Of a stretch of DNA of 11,875 nucleotides, positions 6,501-11,875 are shown piece by piece (within the stretch, counting starts at the first letter, position 1; every line of letters starts with the position of its first letter). Source of the stretch: Cephalothrix spiralis (taxonomy: Eukaryota; Nemertea; Palaeonemertea; Archinemertea; Cephalotrichidae); assembly GCA_032353305.1 (NCBI GenBank), contig JAUCNG010364373.1, positions 1 to 11,875 of the forward strand, read 5' to 3'. The notes below the pieces were generated by a model. The model ran no database searches. It was given only the letters and a program-made list of their open reading frames with translations, and had not been told where the DNA came from. Made by a program: the position numbers and the translations under genes.

Positions 6501-9471
6501 TTTAAATCTTTAGTTGGAGTATCTTCATTTTCATTTTGATCAGCGTCAGGACTAGAATTTGGACCACAATGCCCACAAACATATCGTATGACATTCATAC
6601 AAGATGTCAGTCGGAAATCATCTGAAATAAATAGAATTCAATCATTAAAATTAAATTTGTAATGCGACGCAATGGTTTTCTATTTTAAAGGGTCCAGCTT
6701 AGAGGTGTTTATTAGGGTCACTACGACAGACCGCCGAGACCGGGTTCTGGGTGGCTCCCGATCGGTCATAATAATACGTGGAGTTAAAAGCTCACCCCTT
6801 CGAGATAAACCCGAATCTAATCAATATACTGTACTTGTATGAAGAAAATATATTATAGTGCGGGCATACGGGTAAATGCTCGAGCAAGCGGGCGATCTTG
6901 GTTTACTGGGGACAGGAGCGCAGCGCAATAGCCTCTCTTGTACAAGGGCCACTATAGGGGGCTTAGAGCAAAGCCCAAGAAGCTGAAAGATTTTGTATAG
7001 AGACAAAGGGTCTATATGATTTCAGGATAATTTGGTTAGTTTATTCCTGGTATTAGTCGTTATACGACTCTCAAACCCCCTTACCGTAAACTTATTTTAA
7101 AATATTTAATTAAATTTACTACCCCACTCAATCTGTACCACATGTGGTCACATGTAATAAAGTGGTTCAAATTTTGATATTTTCGTCTGGATGCATTAAA
7201 TAAAATTCCCAAACCCGTTTTGCTTACCAACAAATGCATTTTTGTCTTCATCCGAACTCAAACGATAACAACGAGGGAAGAATGAGTCAACACCTATGTT
7301 GTCGAACCAATGAACATTCCGTAAATTATGACAGAGACCAATTTTTGTTGTAAATGAACCAGCCCGGACGTAGTGATTAACCGTTTGGTCTCTGGACAGG
7401 AACCGGAAGTCGATTGCATCACGGTGGAGACACCAAATAAAAGACGGCGAAGCGTTCCTGACCATCCTCGACTGAAATGTATAATAGCAAAATTAAATAC
7501 CAAATGAAAAATAGACTAGATAGAGCTACAATAAATAAAATCTAAAAATACTGACCTAAGAATTTTACCCTGAATCAGAATTTATTTCTCTTTTATTCAG
7601 ATATAAAGAAGTCAATGTGAGGTGGTGTATTATTACAAATCATTAAATACTTTTTTTATAATTGATATTTTTATTTTCAAAAAACAAATCGTAGCACATT
7701 AATAATTTTATAACAGTATTTACAATTATTTTATATATTAGGAAAAAATTTAAAAAAAGAATTTATTGAATATTAAATAAAGTTGAAAAAACAAATGAAT
7801 TTTTTTTTTAATTAATAAAATATTGTTTGAGAATCTCTTTCCAATTAGCAGGTATTGACCGTATATAATAAAACATAATTTTTTTTACCAACCCCTCATA
7901 TTTAAATACTTATTGATTTACCCCCTTATTCCATATATAAAGGGAAATTTACCTTTTTTCGAATATAGAGGGCCTACTGGTTTAAGCGTTTTAATATTAG
8001 TACATGAACTTACCATGATTCCATAAATGCCTTCATCTTCATCCCAAGGTGGGACTGTGTTTTCTTTTTCTGTTTGTGCAACGTCAGCTACAAAAATTAT
8101 TAAAAAATGTATCTTATATTAAGGTAAAAGTTTTGTTGACGTAAAAAACTTGCATTTAATGACCTTGGCCATTGGTTTGTGATTTTTTTTATACGGAGCT
8201 TTATACCTCAGTTTATAGTCAGAATATAACGATAGGCGGAGCGTTGTCTAACCCTTCGTTTACTGAGGAACACTATTTCTTTTGAATGAGTGTATAAGGC
8301 TAACAATGAGAAATAAATAATTTACATGCGGAATGGTTCTTAGGCCTATTGACTCTCCCTTTAACATTTAAAATATTACTCGCTGCAGTAAATGTAATTA
8401 TATGAATAAAACGCCCTTTCTTAAGTAATATTGTGATTCCAAAATACTGTGACATCTATTTTTGAGAATTATAACTACTACTTACTGGCGTCCTTATCTC
8501 CCTGATCATCATCGTCATCGTCGTCATCATCATCATCGTCATCGTTGCCATCTTCACCGGTTTTACTCTGACGGATCTTTTTTGGCTTCGGAGATTTTTT
8601 CGGAGCAGCTTTAGCAGGATTGTAAAACTTTTCCACCCATCCTCTCCGCCGTAAACTCTCTCTTATGACTTTATATGGGCCTTGGATGGTAAATATTTTT
8701 CTGGTCTGTAACAAAGGAATAAAGACTTGTCATTTATAGGTACAAAAGGATCGACTAAGACCCCGTTTTCAGAAACAGGATCCGGGATTGAGTCACAATA
8801 TTACATTAAAAAGGGCGATCAATTACTTAAATCATTTGCGCTTAGAACTCCTAATGTTAGCATGGATTTCATTTAAAGGTAAATATTATTATTTACATTT
8901 ACCTTTGTATACTTTAACATAGAGATTGTTGAGGGCTCAAAAACATCATTGAAAGGAAAATTTAAAATGAGGTCTATGAATTCCCAACATGGAAAACGCG
9001 AAAAACTTCAAAATTAAATCATGTGCCCTGAGAGAAAAATGAATGACGCCCTAATACCTAGCCTATGGAAATAGCGCTAGCACCCAGTCTATTGATTTAT
9101 CTAACAATATTGCCGTTTGGTCTTTCCTGGTTCCTCGTATTTCTAGGCCTTACATGTATATTCCAATGATCAGTAGACTGAGATTATGACTAGACTAATG
9201 TCTTTTGAAGTAAAATGTCCTTTCTATTGTAGCATTGTGATTAGAAAAATGTACGGAAGGTTTTGAAAAACTTTATAAAAAACATCAAACAAAGGGCCAA
9301 TGAATACATAAAACAAAAACAAATAATTAAGTACCTTCATGGCACGCTCCGCCAATGTTTTTGCATTTTTCACTCTTTCCACATTAACCATTGCGTATTT
9401 TTTCATTTTACCACCAGAAGGCGGCATTGATTTACTTCTAGAATGTGAGATATGTATCGGTTCATCCAGAT
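399..9471 (-). CDS. TTLL3: TTLL3/TTLL8-type tubulin monoglycylase, 11 exons, partial at both ends
   Basis: Enzymes of this family use ATP to attach the first glycine to glutamate side chains in tubulin tails, mainly in cilia and flagella. Eleven exons join with matching phases: 9471-9335, 8705-8486, 8087-8014, 7471-7228, 6621-6201, 5164-5016, 3461-3369, 3141-2997, 1984-1898, 1338-1233 and 546-399. Counting from the ATG at 9427, the reading is 593 codons. A TTLL3-specific N-terminal half (about 1-350) is followed by an ATP-grasp TTL domain (about 380-593+). Core motifs are intact: [13 protein letters not shown] (389-401), VVQKYIERP (426-434), DIRQWFLV (443-450), FELYGADF (547-554) and WLIEIN (563-568). 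These include the Lys, Arg, Asp, Glu and Asn positions expected to bind ATP and Mg2+. The segment after residue 593, which begins VVVDR in relatives, lies outside the window. TTLL3 and TTLL8 cannot be separated here, since invertebrates often have one ancestral type. Three tRNA genes are nested antisense in its introns. Confidence 0.93.
589..910. mobile_element. 322-bp non-autonomous element with CAGGGTG termini
   Basis: Perfect 14-bp terminal inverted repeats, CAGGGTGTCTACGG at 589-602 and its complement at 897-910, are flanked by TAATA on both sides (584-588 and 911-915). This fits a 5-bp target duplication, or a TA duplication if the ends are read as TACAGGG. The interior carries nine copies of CCCTGAC in one orientation and no coding frame. 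It sits in the TTLL3 intron between exons j and k. Similar CCCTGACTTTCCCTGAC repeats are, from memory, common in marine invertebrate genomes. Confidence 0.8.
1076..1140. mobile_element. Truncated copy of the 4418-4988 element family
   Basis: Positions 1076-1107 match the complemented right end of the element at 4936-4988 (TACAGTGTGTCCCAATATTA and on through AACAGCC). The following AAATATTTTCAGTG resembles an interior stretch of that element near 4657-4670. The second terminus is not present nearby, so this is a deleted fragment. It lies in the intron between exons j and k. Confidence 0.65.
1233..1338 (-). CDS. TTLL3: TTLL3 exon j: [16 protein letters not shown]
   Basis: The acceptor is TTAACTTTTCTAG and the donor is GAAAG|GTTTGT at 1232. 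Phases are 2 in and 0 out. It encodes residues 509-544: [19 protein letters not shown] then [17 protein letters not shown], an amphipathic helix conserved in TTLL3/8. Codons read beyond GTTTGT in this frame are intronic. Confidence 0.94.
1519..1634. mobile_element. 116-bp fold-back (palindromic) element
   Basis: Two arms, 1519-1569 and 1588-1634, are near-perfect inverted copies around an 18-nt GC-richer spacer. The arms differ by a short insertion in the left arm after GAGGGC and a few substitutions. The shared core is TTGAATCTTGAGGGC with GTTATTTTCAC at the inner end. It has no coding capacity. It resembles a fold-back MITE and could form a long hairpin in the TTLL3 pre-mRNA. It lies in the intron between exons i and j. 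Confidence 0.7.
1792..1858. repeat. Small inverted repeat ACATCCTATGA
   Basis: A perfect 11-bp inverted repeat, ACATCCTATGA at 1792-1802 and TCATAGGATGT at 1848-1858, encloses 45 AT-rich bases. It lies about 40 bases downstream of the exon i donor. It may be the remnant of a tiny MITE or may be chance. Confidence 0.45.
1898..1984 (-). CDS. TTLL3: TTLL3 exon i: [11 protein letters not shown], shortened loop
   Basis: This 87-nt exon has no free-standing ORF of note. The acceptor is CTTAATTTCAG and the donor is TTAAG|GTAAAC at 1897. Phases are 2 in and 2 out. It encodes residues 480-508: [17 protein letters not shown] then [11 protein letters not shown]. The loop between IQK and MW is about 10 residues shorter than in human TTLL3 as I recall it. 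Confidence 0.9.
2283..2354 (+). tRNA. tRNA-Cys (GCA), copy 1
   Basis: This 72-nt gene folds as a full cloverleaf. The acceptor arms GGGGATA and TGTCCCC are followed by discriminator T. The D stem is GCTC/GAGC. The anticodon loop is CTGCAGA with anticodon GCA. The T stem is CCTGG/CCGGG around TTCAAAC. The A box (TAGCTCAGTGG) and B box (GGTTCAAACCC) are intact, and no CCA is encoded. A TTTTT run at 2358-2362 can end Pol III transcription. It lies in the intron between TTLL3 exons h and i, on the opposite strand. Confidence 0.96.
2355..2786. other. Intronic DNA downstream of tRNA-Cys copy 1
   Basis: No coding frame or RNA gene is seen. A short simple stretch of repeated TCGGATTT occurs around 2552-2590. 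Confidence 0.5.
2787..2967. mobile_element. GTGACCGTAA-rich inverted-repeat element
   Basis: The ends are imperfect inverted repeats: GAACCCCGAAATTACGGTCA from 2787 and, complemented, GAACCCCCGATTACGGTCAC ending at 2967. Inside, GTGACCGTAA occurs at 2841, 2915 and 2948, with degenerate versions near 2827 and 2931. There is no coding frame. Similar GGTCACTCGAAAT-type repeats are, from memory, frequent in bivalve non-coding DNA. It lies in the intron between exons h and i. Confidence 0.65.
2997..3141 (-). CDS. TTLL3: TTLL3 exon h: ERPL ... [14 protein letters not shown]
   Basis: The acceptor is TTGTTTTTTCCAG and the donor is CACGA|GTGAGT at 2996. Phases are 1 in and 2 out. It encodes residues 432-479: [37 protein letters not shown], and [18 protein letters not shown] is a near-invariant TTL motif whose arginine contacts substrate or nucleotide. 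Confidence 0.95.
3369..3461 (-). CDS. TTLL3: TTLL3 exon g: IMVM ... VVQKYI
   Basis: This 93-nt exon has acceptor AATTTTTTATAG and donor ATAG|GTAAGT at 3368. Phases are 1 in and 1 out. It encodes residues 401-431: [15 protein letters not shown], an exposed loop, then [10 protein letters not shown]. The VVQKYI strand lies in the adenine-binding pocket of ATP-grasp TTLs. Confidence 0.94.
4056..4127 (+). tRNA. tRNA-Cys (GCA), copy 2
   Basis: All 72 nt are identical to the copy at 2283, including the GCA anticodon and both promoter boxes. A TTTT run begins a few bases downstream. It is nested in the intron between TTLL3 exons f and g, antisense to the host gene. The flanks do not visibly resemble those of the other copies. 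Confidence 0.96.
4418..4988. mobile_element. 571-bp TIR element, MITE-like, TACAG ends
   Basis: The arms 4418-4464 and 4936-4988 are inverted copies sharing GGAAAATAGCCAGA-like sequence and GACGTCATAT. The left arm lacks six bases (CCCAAT) present in the right. The interior is AT-rich with no transposase, and the short minus-strand frame at 4452-4652 is a by-product. The ends abut TA, as in Tc1/mariner-type insertion. It lies in the intron between exons f and g. Confidence 0.75.
5016..5164 (-). CDS. TTLL3: TTLL3 exon f: ATP-grasp WIVKP / SRGRG motif
   Basis: The acceptor is TTATTTTAATAG and the donor is AGAG|GTAAGA at 5015. Phases are 2 in and 1 out. It encodes residues 351-400 and ends in [19 protein letters not shown], the nucleotide-binding start of the TTL domain, with the phosphate-contacting lysine at 392. 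The reading is interrupted only at the splice sites. Confidence 0.95.
5337..5369. repeat. Perfect 13-bp hairpin
   Basis: CCAGGGGCTACAT (5337-5349) and its exact complement (5357-5369) enclose a 7-nt loop, GTTCGTG. The stem is GC-rich in an AT-rich intron (between exons e and f). No T-run follows and no known RNA family is recognised. Confidence 0.7.
5857..5928 (+). tRNA. tRNA-Cys (GCA), copy 3
   Basis: All 72 nt are identical to the other two copies. It is followed by TCACTTTTT, which supplies a T5 Pol III terminator. It lies in the intron between TTLL3 exons e and f, antisense to the host gene. Spacing from copy 2 is about 1.8 kb, similar to that between copies 1 and 2. Confidence 0.96.
5929..6200. 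other. Intronic DNA between tRNA-Cys copy 3 and exon e
   Basis: Nothing is recognised beyond the tRNA terminator. A short GC-rich patch (CACGCCGCCCCGGGTAGGG) lies near 5980-5998. Confidence 0.4.
6201..6621 (-). CDS. TTLL3: TTLL3 exon e: variable Lys/Thr/Pro-rich linker and pre-catalytic helices
   Basis: The acceptor is TATTTATTTCAG and the donor is AGAAA|GTAAGT at 6200. Phases are 1 in and 2 out. It encodes residues 211-350. [14 protein letters not shown] continues the FFPRCYRL block. A charged, low-complexity linker follows (Glu, Lys, Thr, Pro, about 225-295), then [16 protein letters not shown] and [17 protein letters not shown], which match the helical region before the catalytic domain. 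Two plus-strand open frames at 6321-6539 are shadows of this exon. Confidence 0.93.
6622..7227. other. TTLL3 intron d-e with a GC-rich patch
   Basis: The stretch about 6690-6990 is clearly richer in G and C than the surrounding introns and includes GCTCGAGC at 6878-6885. It has no convincing gene. The minus-strand frame at 6821-7006 has no family resemblance. It may be an old SINE or other repeat that I do not recognise. Confidence 0.45.
7228..7471 (-). CDS. TTLL3: TTLL3 exon d: VRN / GLC-NLRN / FFPRCYRL block
   Basis: The acceptor is ACATTTCAG at 7472 and the donor is GTTG|GTAAGC at 7227. Phases are 0 in and 1 out. It encodes residues 130-210: [13 protein letters not shown], then [25 protein letters not shown], and [19 protein letters not shown]. 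This is the most conserved part of the TTLL3 N-terminal half and fixes the family assignment. Confidence 0.95.
7472..8013. other. TTLL3 intron c-d, extremely AT-rich
   Basis: Positions about 7627-7915 are almost wholly A and T, with many A and T runs. No gene, RNA or repeat unit is discernible. Confidence 0.6.
8014..8087 (-). CDS. TTLL3: TTLL3 exon c: short linker exon
   Basis: This 74-nt exon is too short to appear as a free-standing ORF. The acceptor is ATTTTTGTAG and the donor is ATCATG|GTAAGT at 8013. Phase 1 in and phase 0 out fit both neighbours. It encodes residues 105-129, ending [13 protein letters not shown], which continues directly into SRMVRN of the next exon as in other TTLL3 proteins. 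Confidence 0.9.
8486..8705 (-). CDS. TTLL3: TTLL3 exon b: RRRGWVEK block and poly-Asp tract
   Basis: The acceptor is CTTTGTTACAG and the donor is GCCA|GTAAGT at 8485. The exon enters in phase 0 and leaves in phase 1. It encodes residues 32-104. [18 protein letters not shown] and [10 protein letters not shown] are hallmark N-terminal TTLL3/8 sequences. A basic Lys/Pro stretch and 13 consecutive Asp codons (mixed GAT/GAC) follow, in the place where vertebrate TTLL3 also has an acidic run. Confidence 0.93.
8706..9334. other. TTLL3 intron a-b
   Basis: This is an ordinary AT-rich intron bounded by GTACTT (9334) and TTGTTACAG (8706). No nested gene or repeat is seen. Confidence 0.6.
9335..9471 (-). 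CDS. TTLL3: TTLL3 exon a (N-terminal in this window)
   Basis: The exon ends at AAG|GTACTT (donor at 9334) in phase 0. From the ATG at 9427 it encodes 31 residues, including [18 protein letters not shown], which matches the helix before the IFTIQG block in TTLL3. The frame stays open upstream of that ATG (reading [13 protein letters not shown]) to a good acceptor, TTTCTTGTTCTAG, ending at 9472. The ATG may therefore be internal and an earlier exon may exist. The 3' end is secure and the 5' end is not. Confidence 0.8.
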
Positions 9472-9913
9472 CTAGAACAAGAAATCAAATTAATGAAATA
9501 TGACATACAACTGTTTTTATATGTACTTCTTTTCATTCTAGAGAATACATTTGAAATGGAAAAATACTGAAATGAAAATAGAGATCTATTAAAGATAATT
9601 AATTATGTCAATTATTTAATAACTTATTTCAGCATTAAAATGTTGGGGAATATTGTGTAAAAATTCTTCACAGAAAAAATTGATTAAAAGAAAAATATCG
9701 AAGAAAAATATGAAGGATTGACTAGAATTAAGGTAAAAAATATTTTTTGTTACTTTAGTGAAATATTGTATATTGCATATCTGAATGTTGATTTAAGTGC
9801 AGTTAATCCGATTCGGATATAATAGTAATAAATACTACTACTACATCTACATAAAATCTAAATACACAGGTTTATGGAATATTTGGTGTACAACCTACAG
9901 ACCCCAGTTTTAG

Positions 9914-9925
9914 CCCCCCCCCCCC
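9914..9925. repeat. Poly-C run (12)
   Basis: Twelve consecutive C follow ACAGACCCCAGTTTTAG. A second C run at 11384-11394 follows the similar ACAGACCCGACAGCATTTG. Confidence 0.9.
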
Positions 9926-9949
9926 GCGAAAATCTCGGAAGTGAGGGCC

Positions 9950-10320
9950 TAACCCCATCAACCCTTATATTCTTGGAAAGCTTGTGGAAATTATAGGTTC
10001 AAGTTCATATTTTCGAAAGGATCGGGCTCGCTTTGGGGCCTCAGGCCAGTCAGGGGCCAATACAGTTTTCCGAAAAAAATATATATTTGCCCTGGTCAAA
10101 CCCAATTGAAAATAGTATCTTATTATTGTATTCGACCATGCGGATTGCGGATCAGAAAAATATCGGATTTGACTCTTTTTGGGAACCCTAAACATTTTTT
10201 GAAAAAAACACTGCAAATTTGGCTCATAAGGCCCCAAAGTGAGCCCGACCCTTTAGAAAATATAAACTTGAACCTAACATTTCCAAAAGCTTTTCAAAAA
10301 TATAAGGGTTGATGGGGTTA
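9950..10320. mobile_element. 371-bp element with 91-bp terminal inverted repeats
   Basis: The arms 9950-10040 and 10230-10320 are inverted copies of equal length with no gaps and about nine mismatches in 91. Both begin TAACCCCATCAACCCTTATA and end at GGGGCC. The 189-nt centre carries no transposase. Open frames on both strands here (9965-10237 minus, 10106-10312 plus) arise from the repeat and are not genes. The ends fit a TA or degenerate TTAA target. Together these features make it a MITE. Confidence 0.85.
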
Positions 10321-11875
10321 AGCAAGTTGCTTTCACAGGAAGTCCTTGAAGATATTGATATTTCAGCATAGCGTAAAGAAAAAACATGAAATATTCACAA
10401 CACGTCGTGTGTCAATCCTGGGTGACAATGCAATTCTCAACCAATCATGTGTGTAAAAAATAAATGCATAGAAACTAGTACAATATGAATGATGCATAAA
10501 ATGATGAAAACAACACAAAACACTTGAAAACCATTTAAAATAAAAGAGTAGAGCCTGTAACTAAAGCAATATGATGACAAGCAAATACCTAATAATATAA
10601 TTATTCTAACACATTGAAATACATACCAAGCCAATTGCGGTAACCGTAAAACCCTAAATTTTGAAATATTTTAAAATATGATAATAAAAAAACTTTCACC
10701 TCCTTTTAAATAATAATACGAAGCATTAATGAAGCAATTTGTTTAAGCAAGAAGCTATTGTTTTCATTGCAATCAGTTGAAAACTTTTATATACTTGACC
10801 CTAAATGATCATTTTACAGTATACATCTACATTTTCTCAGGGGATAATGTGCAAATAGAGATGAATAAATGTAAAACATAAAAATAGTATTTATAAGCAA
10901 TTCAGTTAAATTACTGAACACCCATTTCTAAAATAAAGAGGCATGCAATAAGCTCTGGACACGATTTGCTGCGTCAAAATTCGTGAATTATTCTATACAT
11001 ACGTGAAAAATCTCTAGTCTTTAACCGTTTGAAAAGGGGTGTCGATTTTACAACAGGGGGTCTTTCTATCGGCGACTCCTCCCCTCCTATTGTAAATTAC
11101 ATTAAAATATCATTTGATTTTTAATCATGCCATTTTTATAAAACAAAAAAACATCTTTATACTAAAGCCGAACAAGAGTCACAAAGTCCACTCACTTACA
11201 TAAAAGAAAATTATGAAAATAACAATATATTTCGCCTTATGATCTAGTATGGCATCGTCATGTTGCGTACACTATACGATGTCAAATAACAAATATCTGT
11301 ATCTGAGACGTATCTGTATCCTTAACCTTTTTCAAATAAAAGCCAACACATAACATTAAGGTACACAGACCCGACAGCATTTGCCCCCCCCCCCTTTCTA
11401 CTCATACACCTCTATTTTATTACAAATTAAGATTTATAACCTTCATAAAAAAATGTTGTAGGGCGAGAATAATGAATAAAATCAAGAGCATATGACACAA
11501 GAGTTAGAAATATGATAACTATCATGCTGAAAGAGAGTTGAATAGCGGGCTATTTTTAGAAATACCTAATCAGATCTTATCAATAAATGTGTGAAGAATT
11601 TGAGATCCCTCATTTAACATTCGAATTAATTTTCCATATAAACCTGTAAATTCTGATAAGAATATAATTTTCACACATTTTCTTGAATTACTTTATTAAG
11701 TTTGTTTACAAATCAGATTATAAATCAACGTATCGCTACAAGCTTATGATAAAAGGCCCGTTTTGATCATTATTAATGACTTTATCTATGCTCTAAAAAA
11801 CACCCTGTTAAATCTTTGACTTTTTAGTACAGGTCGAAAATTTTTATCAAAATTATTTTTTCTGAATGTTCTGTT
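10321..11875. other. Upstream non-coding DNA
   Basis: This AT-rich stretch lies upstream of the recognised exons. It may be a further TTLL3 intron, promoter or intergenic DNA. A run of 11 C lies at 11384-11394. Small open frames such as the minus-strand one at 10437-10634 show no family features. No promoter can be defended. Confidence 0.5.

Noticed and set aside
6321-6539. Plus-strand open frames opposite TTLL3 exon e
   Set aside because: They are mirror readings of the low-complexity Lys/Thr/Ser-rich coding exon, and the minus strand matches a known family.
7294-7503. Second minus-strand frame overlapping TTLL3 exon d
   Set aside because: It is in a different frame from the conserved FFPRCYRL reading and crosses the splice acceptor.
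9965-10312. Overlapping open frames of 90 and 68 codons on opposite strands
   Set aside because: Both are generated by the 91-bp inverted repeats of a MITE and resemble no protein.
10381-10440. Minus-strand stretch with about 24 open codons as an upstream exon
   Set aside because: No suitable acceptor and donor pair and no similarity to TTLL3 N-termini.
10627-10653. Possible 27-nt micro-exon on the minus strand (AG before, GTATGT after) reading FYGYRNWL in the phase needed for the exon at 9471
   Set aside because: The upstream polypyrimidine tract is weak, the segment is very short, and I know of no matching TTLL3 sequence. Chance is more likely without transcript data.

Overview
The window looks like AT-rich nuclear DNA of a metazoan, probably a marine lophotrochozoan such as a bivalve mollusc. 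The support is the spliced gene structure with GT-AG introns, eukaryotic tRNA genes without encoded CCA, several MITE-like elements, and a ciliary gene closest in memory to animal orthologues. The species cannot be fixed from the sequence alone. There are no bacterial operons, CRISPR arrays or viral genes.

The main gene lies on the minus strand and spans most of the window. It encodes a tubulin monoglycylase of the TTLL3/TTLL8 type. Only fragments appear as open frames, but eleven exons can be chained from about 9471 down to 399. Every splice junction is GT-AG, every reading phase matches across the junction, and the joined reading follows the known order of TTLL3 segments: an N-terminal RRRGWVEK block, an acidic Asp run, the IM-SR-VRN and GLC-NLRN blocks, FFPRCYRL, a variable Lys/Pro/Thr-rich linker, then the ATP-grasp TTL domain (WIVKP, SRGRG, VVQKYIERP, DIRQW, ELYGADF, WLIEIN). 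The chain gives about 593 codons from the ATG at 9427. The C-terminal exons lie beyond position 1, and the true 5' end is unresolved.

Three identical 72-nt tRNA-Cys(GCA) genes lie on the plus strand, each in a different TTLL3 intron and antisense to the host gene (2283-2354, 4056-4127, 5857-5928). Their flanks do not visibly match one another. Each keeps A and B boxes and a T-run for Pol III termination.

The remaining introns hold inverted-repeat elements with no coding capacity. They are a 322-bp CAGGGTG-ended element (589-910), a 573-bp element with related ends (4418-4988) and a fragment of it (1076-1140), a fold-back element (1519-1634), a GTGACCG-rich element (2787-2967), a compact hairpin (5337-5369), and a 371-bp element with 91-bp terminal inverted repeats upstream of the recognised exons (9950-10320). 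The stretch 10321-11875 shows nothing that I recognise beyond a poly-C run.
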